Assembly: GCF_004664715.2 (NCBI RefSeq)
Contig: NC_051082.1
Span: 11,580,998 to 11,644,997, forward strand
Source of the DNA: Peromyscus leucopus
Lineage: Eukaryota > Chordata > Mammalia > Rodentia > Cricetidae
Direction: 5' to 3'
DNA length: 64,000 bases
Position 1 is the first letter of the stretch, and every line of letters begins with the position of its first letter. Below, piece by piece: positions 9,349 to 19,226 of this stretch. Position numbers and translations under genes: made by a program. The notes below the pieces were generated by a model. It ran no database searches. It saw only the letters and a list, made by a program, of their open reading frames with translations, and was not told the DNA's origin.

Positions 9349-9575
9349 GGCTGGAGAGATGGCTCAGCAGCTGAGCCTGTGCAATGCTCTTCTAGGAGAC
9401 AAGAGTTTGGTTCCCAGCACCCATGGGGGGAGGGCGGGGGGAGGGCACCTCACGCTTGCCTATAACTCCAGTTACAGGGAGTACTGCGCCCTCTTCTGGC
9501 CTCTGTGGGTACTGCACACACATGGTGCGCATACCCACACACAGATACACACACATGGTTTTAAAAATTAAATCC
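9349..9575 (+). mobile_element. B3-type SINE
   Basis: CGGCTGGAGAGATGGCTCAG head, GTTTGGTTCCCAGCACCC B-box region, ATAACTCCAGTTACAGGGAG, GCGCCCTCTTCTGGCCTC, then a CACACA- and TTAAAAATTAAA-type tail. A G-rich insert (GGGGGGAGGGCGGGGGGAGGG) sits in the middle near 9424. Confidence 0.85.
9484..9501 (-). promoter_or_regulatory. CTCF-like motif inside B3 SINE
   Basis: The reverse strand reads GGCCAGAAGAGGGCGCAG, close to the CTCF core CCANNAGGGGGCGC. B2-class SINEs are known carriers of CTCF sites in rodents. Occupancy cannot be judged from sequence. Confidence 0.4.
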
Positions 9576-9781
9576 TGGGCTGAGTTAGAATTGCTCCCTT
9601 TGCTTCCCCAGCCTCTGTGAGCTCTCTGTCTCATATGCCCATGAAAATTGTGTCATTCATTCATTCATTCTCCACAGTTCCCCCCAAATGCCTTCCTCCT
9701 TCTTGGTCCTGATTGTAGGTGTTCACACCTGTATCCTGTCTACTGAACTAAGCTGCAAGCACCTAGAAGCAGAGATTGGGC

Positions 9782-10211
9782 TGTGGTGATATATTGTGTG
9801 CCCTAATAAACTTGCCTGAGGGTCAGAGGACAGAGCCAGCCACTAGATTAGACATAGAGGTCAGGCCGTGGTGGCACACGCCCTTAATCCTTATCACTCG
9901 GGAGGCAGAGATCCCTCTAGATCTCTGTAAGTAAGCCCAAGGCCACACTGGAAACAGAGCCAGGCAGTGGCGGCACATGCCTTTAATCCCAGTACTGGGA
10001 AGCACACACGCCTTTAATTCCAGGAATTGATGGCAGGGCGGAGAAAGGTCTATAAGGCGTGAGGATACAGGAACTCACTCTCTTTCGGCTGAGGACTTCA
10101 CAGAGGTAAGAACCGGTGGCTGGCTGCTCTGCTCCTCTGATCTTTCAGCGTTCACCCTGATATCCGGCTCTGGGTTCTTTATTAAAAGGCCATTTAGAAA
10201 TTCGAGCAACA
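9782..10211 (+). mobile_element. Solo LTR, ERV-type, carrying B1-like blocks
   Basis: Begins TGTGGTGATATATTG and ends CGAGCAACA (TG...CA termini). The flanking hexamers TTGGGC (9776-9781) and TTGGGT (10212-10217) match 5 of 6, as for a class II ERV 6-bp target duplication. It contains a TATA-like TCTATAAGGCG (about 10050) and a TTTATTAAAA word near the 3' end (about 10178). Two B1-like blocks (about 9864-9955 and 9958-10020) lie inside. No gag, pol or env nearby, so it is read as a solo LTR. Family name not assigned; probably cricetid-specific. Confidence 0.65.
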
Positions 10212-10279
10212 TTGGGTGGTGATATCTAGTCAATAAGAACACTCTGGAACACGGCAGAGCCATCTTCAAATCCCCATCC

Positions 10280-10410
10280 TAACACTGTGTGCCCTTGTCT
10301 AAGTTCTTGGCCTCTCTGAACTCTTTACACTGACTGAGAGCAGAGCAGGGCTGTTTGGAGAGTTACATTAAACAAGGTGACGCTTAGGACACCACCCAGC
10401 ACAGGACAAA
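10280..10410 (+). mobile_element. MIR SINE
   Basis: CTGTGTGCCCTTGTCTAAGTTC, TTGGCCTCTCTGAACTC, GAGAGTTACATTAAAC and CCACCCAGCACAGGAC follow the MIR order in sense orientation. Confidence 0.7.
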
Positions 10411-10930
10411 GGACACTGCTGTTGTGACTTGTCTGTTCATCCCTAGCGCCCAGGGCAGCCCCTAACGTCTTCGTGATCAAACTCCGGCTTGTGAGCATCC
10501 CTCCGGGGGCTCCGGTTCCATTGGAGGCTCCATAGTCAAGAGAAGCAAGGAGTTAGAGCCAAGGTCAGGTCCCCAAGGTCAACGGTGCCTGAAGGCGGGG
10601 AGTCCAAGGAACACAGTGCCCGAGACCGAATGGGGTTCCCTGGGGTCGCATCCGCATTCCCAGCTCATCTCTGTCTTGATAGAAGAGCCGGTCTAAGACG
10701 GAGGCCTTGGGAGGAGAGGACCACCTTAGTCTGTGCAGGAGGCGACGCCTGATCCCATTCTAGATCATCGCTTAAATGTCCCCAGGCTGCTGTCACGTCC
10801 CTGTCAGGCTCCTCTGCTGCTGAGTGGGGATGAGGGACAAGAGCCGCCATTGTGGGGCAGCTCTGGGGTCTGACAGGATCAGAAGAGCTGAGCAGAGTGT
10901 CGGGCTATTCCTAAGCCTTCTCTTGATGAG
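10411..10930. other. Unique sequence, no gene seen
   Basis: Moderately GC-rich, repeat-free by eye; no exon supported. Confidence 0.4.
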
Positions 10931-10931
10931 T

Positions 10932-10950
10932 GCACACACACACACACACA

Positions 10951-10982
<32 letters not shown>

Positions 10983-10985
10983 TGC
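10932..10985 (+). repeat. (CA)n-(CGCA)n microsatellite
   Basis: About nine CA units pass into about eight CGCA units. Alternating purine-pyrimidine with CG steps is the sequence type most prone to left-handed Z-DNA. Confidence 0.95.
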
Positions 10986-11194
10986 ACCCCACAGATGAGA
11001 CACTTAGGCCCAGGGAGAATCTGCACGTGTCATGGGTTACACTGACTATATTGGGTCCCCTGGCCACACGGTCATTTTCGTCTTGTGATTTCCCACATTC
11101 TGGCCACACTCTGGAGACATGGGCATCTAGGAAGGTTTGCACAAAGGTGGAGATAATTAGCTTTGGGTGGCTTCTCCAGCTGCTCCTGAGCCGG

Positions 11195-11860
11195 CATGAG
11201 TCTGGACCACCGCTGCTGGATTGAATCCAAATCAACATGGTGGGAGTGTCCCGCACAGTGGGCCATGTGTTGTAGGCTTGGTCCCCAGGGCACTGGCATC
11301 AGGTTGGTGTGGCACCCTTAAGAAGTGAAGCTAGGGCTGGAGAGATGGCTCAGTGGTTAAGAGCACTGACTGCTCTTCCAGAGGACCAGGGTTCAATTCC
11401 CAGCACCCACATGGCAGCTGACAACTGTCTGTGACTCCAGTTCCAGGGGACCCAACACCATGGCAAAACACCAATGCACATAAAAATTAATTAATTAATT
11501 AATTAATTTAAAAAAAAAAAGAAGAAGAAGTGAAGCTGACTGGGAGGGTATTGTCGGGTTGCTGAGACCCCTGCAAAGAGACTGGTAATCCCAAGAGGTT
11601 GTGATAAGAACAAACCAGCCTCTCCCCTGCCTCCTTGTTTATTGTTTATGCTGCTTTTCCCACTATGTGCTCCCGCCATTGGGATTTCCCGGCAGGCAGT
11701 GATGCTAAGGGAAATCTGAGGATTCCTCTACAAAAGCCCACCCCATGCCCCTGGGATGTTCAGTCTCTGAAACACTGAGCTAAGTGCCTTATACTTCCTA
11801 CTTTATAAGGTAGCCAGTCTCTGGTGTTTTGTTACAGCATTGAAAAGCTGATTAACATAA
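11195..11860 (+). mobile_element. MaLR/MLT1-type LTR split by a SINE
   Basis: The 3' part reads CCTACTTTATAAGGTAGCCAGTCTCTGGTGTTTTGTTACAGC in pieces, matching the MLT1 ending (TTTATAAGCCACCCAGTCTATGG then TTTTGTTATAGCA). Upstream, CCCTGGGATGTTC and CTGCTTTTCCCACTATGTGCTC are in the expected order. It is interrupted at 11333-11537 by a B3 insertion with target duplication. Confidence 0.5.
11333..11524 (+). mobile_element. B3-type SINE nested in LTR, with target duplication
   Basis: GGGCTGGAGAGATGGCTCAG head, GGTTCAATTCCCAGCACCC, CTCCAGTTCCAGGGGACCC and an (AATT)/poly-A tail. The 13-bp direct repeats AAGAAGTGAAGCT at 11320-11332 and 11525-11537 are a perfect target-site duplication, so the copy is relatively young. 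Confidence 0.95.
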
Positions 11861-12020
11861 GGTCATTAATCCACTCTGGGCACCTCTGGGTCTCAATCCA
11901 AGAGAGGTACCAGGAACTTAGAAACCCCACATTTAGCTAAACATAGTCTAATCACCCACAAAAGGGGGGAAGGGACATGAGGGTACCCTCTCTCACCCCA
12001 AACATATTTCAAAACTAGAC

Positions 12021-12178
12021 ATTTTTTTTTTTTATGTATACAGTGTTCTACTAGGAAAAGGACACCAGACCTCTTTATAGATGGTTGTGAGCCATCATGT
12101 GGTTGCTGAGAATTGAACTCAGGACCTCTGGGAAAGCAGCCAGTGCCCTTAACCTGTGAACCATCTCTCCAAGCCCCA
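12021..12178 (-). mobile_element. B2 SINE, antisense
   Basis: Poly-T, TATGTATACAGTGTTCTAC, AGATGGTTGTGAGCCATCATG, TGAACTCAGGACCTCTGGG, ACCATCTCTCCAAGCCCC. Near-full-length reverse B2. AAAACTAGACATT and AAAATGGACATT flank it, an imperfect target duplication. Confidence 0.9.
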
Positions 12179-12764
12179 AAATGGACATTCTTAACAAGGT
12201 AGGTCATTGTATGTTGACGTAACAAGTTAATTCAGTAAAGGGAAGAATTAGGAAATAGCACAAGGTCCGACCCAGTTTGCTCAAAGTATACATCTATGTC
12301 AGGGGGAAAAGAGCAGAATATTATTCCAGAAGGTTCTGCCAGGCTGAGAGTGGAACGTAGTAATATGCTATATGACACGATTCCCTAATATCTGAATTTA
12401 CATCGTTTTCAACTCAGGAATAATAGAGTAGGGAGAAGGGAAGCCATTCTTTGGGTCTCAGCCAGTGAGAGAGGCCAGGAGGATTGGCAAGAGAGTTCCA
12501 GAACATGACCCTGGCCAGAGAGACCACCTGCCCAGACTGGGGACATTCCAACCTTCATCCAGGACAGAGTCCTCGCCAGGAAGATGAATGTTGTCTCCCC
12601 AGCATGACACTGCCCCGACTGGAAGTCTGAGCGAGAAACACTGTTACTCTTTCGCCCCGGGAAGCAGGACTGGTGGGCAGGGAGTGTGGGCACAGGTAAC
12701 AAGTTCCCCTGTTCTGGGTGTCATTTCATCCTGAGCAGTATGAATGCATATTCCCACGCAGACG

Positions 12765-12905
12765 AGAAATCAAGTGTCAACATCTAAAGCACGGTGCTTC
12801 GGAAGAGCCGGAGTGTGACGGGGCACACATCAAATGCGCAGCGTTTGTGGACAAACAGCCGCTCGAGAACAATGGACTCATTTAAAAGACGCTCATTAAG
12901 AAGAA
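12765..12905. promoter_or_regulatory. Candidate conserved non-coding element
   Basis: Repeat-free, CpG-containing block with AACAATGGACTCATTTAAAAG (SOX-like AACAATG) and GACGCTCATTAAG, ending at the GT array. Unique sequence with similar look continues after the array to 13210. Compositional inference only. Confidence 0.3.
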
Positions 12906-12907
12906 TA

Positions 12908-12910
<3 letters not shown>

Positions 12911-12954
<44 letters not shown>
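12911..12954 (+). repeat. (GT)n microsatellite
   Basis: Uninterrupted run of about 22 GT units. It splits what looks like one unique block (12765-13210). Confidence 0.97.
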
Positions 12955-12956
<2 letters not shown>

Positions 12957-13214
12957 ATTTAGTCTTACTTACTTCTTCCACTTCCGGTCCCGCCACTCAA
13001 AGACAAACGCTTCGCATTTTCTTAGCAGCTCTCTTCCAAGTCCATTGTGCGGGAGCTGTTTGTTTTGCTTTCAATAATTTGGGTCATTTTTATGTCAGAC
13101 TTTTAGTAACTGCCTTTGAAAGGACCGCATGTGAGTCGAAGGCGCGTGATGTGGCATTATGGTATGTAGCTGATCCGTCTTCCTCTGTTGCTTTTGTGGG
13201 GGGTCAAGACAGCA

Positions 13215-13349
13215 TCAGGGCCAGCAAGGTGGCTCTACTGTAGGAAAGGCACTTGCCACCAAGCCTGACAGTCTGAGTTCAGTCCCCAAATCCCAGAGTG
13301 GAAGGACAGAACTGACTCCACAAAGTTACCTTCTGACCTCTGTGTGCAG

Positions 13350-13404
<55 letters not shown>

Positions 13405-13430
13405 AAAATTAAAACGTCATTTATAAAAAT
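13215..13430 (+). mobile_element. B3-type SINE with (CA)n tail
   Basis: GGGCCAGCAAGGTGGCTCTAC head, CTTGCCACCAAGCCTGACAG, TGAGTTCAGTCCCC, ACCTTCTGACCTCTGTGTG, then about 26 CA units (13351-13402) and AAAATTAAAAC. Confidence 0.85.
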
Positions 13431-13585
13431 TTAAAGACGGGGTCTCATGTAGCGCAGGCTGTCCTGGAACTTGCTATGGAGCTGAGGGTGACCTTGAACT
13501 CCTGATCTCCCTGTTTCCATGGGGCCTGTACTTCACACATGCTAGGCAAACAATTCTAGGGAGCTACACTCTGAATCCAGGTAAG
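13431..13585 (-). mobile_element. B4 SINE, antisense
   Basis: AGACGGGGTCTCATGTAGC, GAGGGTGACCTTGAACTCCTG, CACACATGCTAGGCAAACA, GGGAGCTACACTCTG follow the reverse B4 order with a deletion in the body. Confidence 0.7.
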
Positions 13586-13589
13586 AACA

Positions 13590-14215
13590 TCCTTAAAGGC
13601 AGGTGCGTGGTCCTCCTCGGAGCAGCAAAGCTCTGAGAAATCTCTATGGAAATTCTGTCTCCCTGCCCCCACTCAAGCGTGTGCTGGCTATTAACTAAGC
13701 CAACGCAGTCCCGGGTCTCAGGACACCTCCATCCCCATCATCTGCTCGAGGGTGTCTGATGGTGAGGGACACTGTTTGTGTTGGAGACCTGGAGAGGAGG
13801 GTGTGGGTGCCTGGGAGAGTGATGGGGGTGGGTTGGAGGAGGGTACAGGAATGGGAAGATGATGGACGGGAGGGATGCCCGGCCCAAGACAGGGAAACCA
13901 CCAGGGAAGGGTGTGGGAAATGGGGATGAGGATGTGTGAAGTGGGGATGAGGATTTGGGAAGAGACAGAGATGTAGGCGGTAGCCTGGAGGGGGGGGAGT
14001 TCTCCCTGGGAGGCTGCATCACGGTAAATCTGCTGGAGTGCAGGCCTACTGTGTGCTGTACCCACCGAGGGGGGCCTCAGAGCCATGTGCTGCTCCTGGG
14101 AGAAACTGGCTCCGAGGGGATGTGCGGACTTCAGTTACTGTGTGTGAATTTAGGGTCCAGATGGGGACAGGGTCCCAGTCCCTGAGGGGGGTGGGGCCAA
14201 GAGGGATAAAGAAAA
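13590..14215. other. Unique sequence with GGGGATGAGGAT decay
   Basis: Mostly purine-rich plus strand (13790-13985) with short GTGTGGGAAATGGGGATGAGGA repeats; no gene recognised. Confidence 0.4.
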
Positions 14216-14221
14216 GACAGG

Positions 14222-14430
14222 TGGCCGGGGCGGTGGTGGCGCACGCCTTTAATCCCAGCACTCGGGAGGCAGAGGCAGGTGGATCTCTGTGAGTTCGAGG
14301 CCAGCCTGGTCTACAGAGTGAGATCCAGGAAAGGTGTAAAGCTACACAGAGAAACCCTGTCTCGAAAGAAAAAAAAAAAAAAAGAAAGAAAGAGAGAGAA
14401 AGAACGAAAGAAAGAAAAAGAACAGATGAA
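14222..14430 (+). mobile_element. B1 SINE with GAAA-rich tail
   Basis: CACGCCTTTAATCCCAGCAC, TCGGGAGGCAGAGGCAGG, CTGTGAGTTCGAGGCCAGCC, AGAGAAACCCTGTCTCGAAAG then poly-A and AAAGAAAGAGAG tail. Carries the AGATCCAGGAAAGGTGTAAAGC variant. Confidence 0.95.
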
Positions 14431-14453
14431 AGAAAGGTAGAGAGGGGAGAGAG

Positions 14454-14488
14454 GCGGGGGCGGGGGGTGGGGGTAAGGGGCGGGGGGC
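14454..14488 (+). other. G-rich tract, G-quadruplex candidate
   Basis: Five runs of four or more G separated by 1-3 nt loops (GCGGGGGCGGGGGG, TGGGGGTAAGGGGCG). It meets the usual four-run quadruplex pattern. Confidence 0.7.
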
Positions 14489-14489
14489 A

Positions 14490-15340
14490 TGACGGAGCTG
14501 AGGAGGGCCTGTATGCCTGCTGTGGGGGGAGGGCATAGGTCAGATGATAGAGCAGGGTAAGCAATGGACAAACTGGCATCGCTGAGATAATGCGTTCCCC
14601 AGGGGCTGCGGAGATGGGGCGTGGAGACAGAGAGGACAGAGGGCAGGCCAGAAGCAGAGACGGGGCCGGCTTCTGCCTCCGCCAACCTGGACACACTCCT
14701 TTCCTCGCTGGCATCCAGACCCTCAAGGCTTACCCCACTCCGCACGGTCCCAGCAGCCCACCTTCGCCCCCACGCCTAGCTGGGTCCCACCCTCACTCAC
14801 CCACCAAGGCTCCTCTCTCACTTTTCTCCCGGGACAAGAAAAGTTGCAGCCAAGTCCCTGACTGGTGCATGAAGACACCCCAGTTCCCCAGAAAGAGAAA
14901 TAGCGGAGGTCAGGGTCTGGTTCCAGAAAGAGTGCTAGGCCAATGGATGCCTCAGGCAGAGGGACCCCGACCCCAACGCCAACCAGGAGGCCCGGGCACA
15001 AAGGAGGAAGGGGTATCCTATGGAGGGAGGGGTGTGAAGGGGGGCTTCTGGTCCAGGCTCTGCCTCCCTCTCAACCCCTCACCTCCTCAGTGCAGACCTC
15101 TCAGCCCCTCTCCCATCCTCTGTGGAGATCCACCAGTGGAGGCTGAGCAGCCGAGGTTCAGGGAGGGAGGTCATCCACCACAGATGGCACAGTGGCAAGC
15201 CCATGGCTTCCCACCCCCTCCACCTTCCTCCTCCCCTTCTCCCTCCTTGCCCAGAGCGGTTGGGCCTTAGCCTTCTCCTTCTGACTTAATAGTGGCATTT
15301 CCTAGGTTCTAAATGCCTGCCTCTGCCCCTCCCTTCCCTC
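14490..15340. other. Unique GC-rich sequence, no gene seen
   Basis: A 226-residue Pro/Ser-rich frame at 14590-15270 lacks any recognisable domain, has an open antisense frame opposite, and shows no clear exon boundaries. I treat it as chance. Confidence 0.4.
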
Positions 15341-15600
15341 AATGTCTCTCTGTGTCTCTCCTTTTATCTCTCTCTCCGTCTCTGCCTTTCTCTGTATCCA
15401 TCTCTTTGTCTCTTTCTGTTTCTCTCCCCCAACTATCCCCACCCCCACCCCCGATCACATTCTGACCCCCTGTGCCTCCCCTCTCCCTTTCTCCGGGTGT
15501 GCCCCTCCCTGGCACCCCCCTCTTTGCATCTCCCCCTTCCTCCTCCCTCCAAGCTTCTACCCGCTCCTCCCCTGTTCCCATTTCTGTCTGACAAGCCGGC
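15340..15600. repeat. Pyrimidine-rich low-complexity DNA
   Basis: TCTCTCTGTG, CTCTCCGTCTCTGCC, CCCCCACCCCC and CCCCTTCC words without fixed period; decayed CT array. Confidence 0.6.
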
Positions 15601-15818
15601 TCCACACACACCCTCACTCCCAGACACATGTGTGCGCAGGCTGTCACACACTCACACACCTGGGGGCACATCACACTCACACGCACGTGCACACATCCCA
15701 TCTCATCACCTTCCGATGAAAAGACACCCCCCCACACACACAATGCCAATGCACACCGCCCCCCCCAATGCCAGTGCTGCCTGTCCAGGCTCTGGAAGAA
15801 AACAGGGACGAGGAGGTG

Positions 15819-15845
15819 TCTGGGCGGGGGGTGGGGTGGGGGGGA
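15819..15845 (+). other. G-rich tract, G-quadruplex candidate
   Basis: GGGCGGGGGGTGGGGTGGGG within 27 bp provides at least four G runs. Confidence 0.6.
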
Positions 15846-15894
15846 GCAGAGGAGAGCGGGAAAGATGGTGGGTACCCCTCCACACTGGCCCTGT

Positions 15895-16050
15895 GCTCTG
15901 AGCATGTGGCCAGATATTATTTTAATAAGCTCAGCACATCTTGCCCTCACACCAGCTGCCGCACGCCCTCACCCATCCTGTGGATCTCGTTTATTTCTCG
16001 TTAACAAAATCACCTGTTTGTCAAATAGGGACAGCTCGGTGAGACATTAA
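15895..16050. promoter_or_regulatory. Candidate conserved non-coding element
   Basis: ATATTATTTTAATAAGCTC, CTCGTTAACAAAATC, CACCTGTTTGTCAAATAG and ACATTAAATTGTGG are AT-rich words embedded in GC-rich unique DNA. They resemble homeodomain, forkhead and E-box sites. No alignment available. Confidence 0.4.
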
Positions 16051-16054
16051 ATTG

Positions 16055-16905
16055 TGGGGAAGCTGGGGGGGGGGCGCACGCGGCTGGGGGACCGCTTGCA
16101 GGTGGCAGGGAGATGTGGGAGGAAGGGGGACAGAAAGAAGGTGGAGGTGACCTGAGTTCTGACTAGAATCTGCCCACGGAGCAGCAGGCTCTTCCTCACC
16201 CTCTACCCCAATAGTTGTGCGGTAGCCACAGAGAACAGGGCAAGGCTGGGGCTCAATTTGGGATGGAGGCTGGGCTCAGGGCAGCAGGGACTTGGTGGCC
16301 CACTCCTGTCCCTTAGGGAGAGATCTCTACAACTGTGGGTTTGTGCCGCACCGTGCACCATTGTGTCTCAGTGAGGAAAGGACCCTTAACTCCACGAAGC
16401 ACAGGAGACCTGGGGTGGGCAGGCCTGGGTTTGAATCCCTGCTAGGCTACTCTGCATCTATGCAAGCCAAAGCCAACCCCGTCTCTCCCTCTCCGAGTCT
16501 CTTTCTTACAGCTCTGAGGTGAGGCTACTGTCTGTAGCTTGGTGGAGCTGGCTAGTTGATTCTTCAAAGAGACACGATACACACACCACTCCACCTGCTG
16601 CCTGGATGGGAAACATGGCCCGCTCCACCATGTGACTATCTTTGTCTACAGCCAAGTTGGAAAGAGGACTATGATATCCTCACAACCACCCATGCTGTCA
16701 TTGCCCTGGGCTGCCTTCTTGACACACGCTTCTCCTGCTCTCGGGGCTGCCCATAGTTGTTGGCTTTTTATTCCCTTCCAAACCGTGAGCTCCATGAGGC
16801 AAAAGTCCCCGTTGCTTGGCTCATCTCAAGGACAAAGCATTTTAAGACCTGCTTGTTTGGATTGGCAAGGCTCAATTGCAGAGCATTTGCCTAGCATCTC
16901 TCAGC
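16055..16905. other. Unique sequence, no gene seen
   Basis: Contains a decayed MIR/B4-like fragment around 16420-16510 (GGGTTTGAATCCCTGC) but nothing codable. Confidence 0.35.
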
Positions 16906-16919
16906 ATGGCAAAAAAAAA

Positions 16920-16920
<1 letters not shown>

Positions 16921-16973
<53 letters not shown>

Positions 16974-16998
16974 GGATGGATGAATAGGTGGGTGGATG

Positions 16999-17056
<58 letters not shown>

Positions 17057-17172
17057 CAGATGATAATTATGTAGGTAAGATGATAGATACATAGATAGAT
17101 GATGGATAGACAGATGGATAAATGGGTGCTAGATGGATAGATAGGTAGATGATATACAAACAGGTGATAGAT

Positions 17173-17219
<47 letters not shown>

Positions 17220-17331
17220 GATAAATATGTAGGTAAGATGATAGATACATAGGTAGATGATAGATGGATAGACAGATGGGTAAATGGGTGCTAGATGGAT
17301 AGATAGGTAGATGATATACAGACAGGTGATT

Positions 17332-17386
<55 letters not shown>

Positions 17387-17443
17387 GGATGGATGGATGG
17401 ATGGATGGATGGATGGATGGATGGATGGATGGATGGATAGGTG
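16921..17443 (+). repeat. (GATA)n/(ATGG)n array with 158-bp duplication
   Basis: TAGA runs alternate with a unique-looking module (ATGTAGGTAAGATGATAG, ATGGGTGCTAGATGGATAG, AGATGATATACA). The module appears twice, with GTAGGTAAGATG starting at 17071 and 17229, a period of 158 bp. The array closes with about 13 ATGG units (17384-17437). Ser-Ile-Tyr-Leu frames on the reverse strand are artefacts. Confidence 0.95.
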
Positions 17444-17444
17444 G

Positions 17445-18275
17445 GTGGGTGTTGTATGTCGAGAGCACTGGACAGCCCCGATGAGTTGTCAGAGGGAACT
17501 GCTATGCCTGTCACTCAGGCCCCCCTGGGGAACATCTTGTAGAATGCCAGGCCAAAAAAAATACAAGCAGGAACTGACCGGGATGCAGTCTGCTGGCCTC
17601 GCACAGGCCAAAAGGGCTACACTTTTCCTTTCACTTTGCCCTCCTCTGTGGAGGCTTTTAGTTCCGTGCACGTTAGCTCACGTGCAACGTTGGGTGGCCA
17701 GCCACCCCAGGGGTCAGGGGACAGAATAGTCAAGCAAAGATTGTCCTGGCTTTCAAAGACACACCTGCCTTCCTCCCTGTACCTCCATAGTCTTCTCCCC
17801 AGCCAACCTGCGCACATGTGCCATGGCTGAGAACCAAACACCAAGAGACTTCTCTTTCCGATATTCACTGTCCCAAGCATCCCTCTGGGCAAGAAATCCT
17901 AGTGAAGTGTCCTCTGACACTCCTCCAATGGTCATGATTTCCTGTGTGAGCCGGAGTAAAGTCCTGGCCTCGGGGGATCTCTCTCAGTTCCCTGATGTAT
18001 ATAGTGAAAATACAGTATTGCCGGGGTGACTGAATGAGATGCTGCTGTCTGGTGCTTCTGAGAAAGCGAGGAAAGATCCTGGGGCCACTCCAAGATCTTC
18101 CAGCCATCCGTGTGGACTTGAGATGCTCAGGGCTGCAGTCTTCACAGCCGAACAGTGACCCACAGAGCTACAGCCCGTGAGATTCACGCCAGCACACCCA
18201 TACAATAAAATGTCTCTTTGAATGCATACCACGTGGATTGATTAATTACAATGAAAGATATCCATACTGTTTATT
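17445..18275. other. Unique sequence, no gene seen
   Basis: No repeat or exon recognised. Confidence 0.35.
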
Positions 18276-18279
18276 GGGC

Positions 18280-18368
18280 AAATCACTGTCCTAGGTTGGA
18301 CTGGCCACACTGGGGATGGAACCAGAGCCATGTCCATGCTAGGTAAGTAAGTGCTGTATCACAGAGCC
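18280..18368 (-). mobile_element. ID/B4 head, antisense
   Basis: CACACTGGGGATGGAACCAGAG, CATGCTAGGTAAGTAAGTGC, ATCACAGAGCCC is a reversed B4/ID head. Confidence 0.55.
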
Positions 18369-18374
18369 CATGCT

Positions 18375-18540
18375 ATCAACTTTATTTTATTTATTATCAG
18401 GGTATGTGTGATGGGGAGGGGCACAGGTGTGGAGGTCAGAGGGCAAGATTGTGGAGTCGCTTCTCTCCCTGGGGACCAAACTCTGACCCTTAGGCCTGTG
18501 AGGCAAGGACTTGTACCCACTGAGCCATCTTGCCAGCCTT
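18375..18540 (-). mobile_element. B3-type SINE, antisense
   Basis: TTTATTTTATTTATTATCAGG tail, GGTGTGGAGGTCAGAGGGCA, TCTCTCCCTGGGGACCAAAC, CACTGAGCCATCTTGCCAGCC head. Confidence 0.8.
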
Positions 18541-18714
18541 GAGCCCATTTTTTTTTATCAGATCTACAATGAAAACTAAATGCATGAGTGATATCACACA
18601 CAACATACAAGCATGCAAAATGAAGTCTGGGGTCCCCTGTCACCTGTGCTGACTGCTTCCACAACGCTCCTCAGAAGGAAGTTCTGGGGATGTTTCTGTA
18701 TGTATCTGTCAGGA

Positions 18715-18715
<1 letters not shown>

Positions 18716-18780
<65 letters not shown>
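18716..18780 (+). repeat. (GT)n microsatellite
   Basis: About 32 uninterrupted GT units followed by GCGTGCACACGCACGCGCGC, a CG-containing alternating stretch. Confidence 0.98.
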
Positions 18781-18782
<2 letters not shown>

Positions 18783-19042
18783 GTGCGTGCACACGCACGC
18801 GCGCACACACAGGGCGTCATTATATATATATCAATAGACAACTTTTCTCACCCACCCATGTATGTGCTAGGTTGCTAAGCAAGACAAACTACTTACAAAA
18901 CATCGCACATCACGTGATACTCTCTAAGTAGATGTGGGGAAAAAAATAGTTCCATCTCTGAAAAAGTAAGTATGAAATTTTAGTAGCCAGTGGGAATGGA
19001 AGGGAGGCTGAAAACCAGCGTGAGGCTCTCTATAGAATAAAG

Positions 19043-19226
19043 CAGTGGTTCTCAACCTTCCTTTAATGCAGTTCCTCGTGTCGTGGTGACGCCCAGCCAC
19101 AAAATTATTTTTGCTGCTGCTTCATAACTGTCCTTTTGCTATGAATCAGAATGTAACTATCTGATATGCAGGATATCTGATACGTGGTCCACAAAGGGGT
19201 CACAACCCATAGGTTGAGAACCACTG
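19043..19226 (+). mobile_element. URR1-like hAT-family MITE
   Basis: Perfect 16-bp terminal inverted repeats, CAGTGGTTCTCAACCT (19043-19058) and AGGTTGAGAACCACTG (19211-19226). The flanking octamers GAATAAAG and GTATAGAG match at 6 of 8, consistent with an 8-bp hAT target duplication. Inside, CACAAAATTATTTTTGCTGC and CAAAGGGGTCACAACCC match the URR1 type. No transposase. Confidence 0.8.

Noticed and set aside
12911..13243. 110-residue frame with a plausible hydrophobic stretch after the GT array
   Set aside because: Its start lies in the GT repeat, so there is no native start; the following unique DNA is kept as a possible conserved non-coding block instead.
14590..15270. 226-residue Pro/Ser-rich frame
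   Set aside because: GC-rich chance frame with antisense frames opposite, no domain recognised, no exon signals that I could defend.
16891..17514. 207-residue Ser-Ile-Tyr-Leu frame resembling membrane protein
   Set aside because: Translation of the GATA/TATC array.
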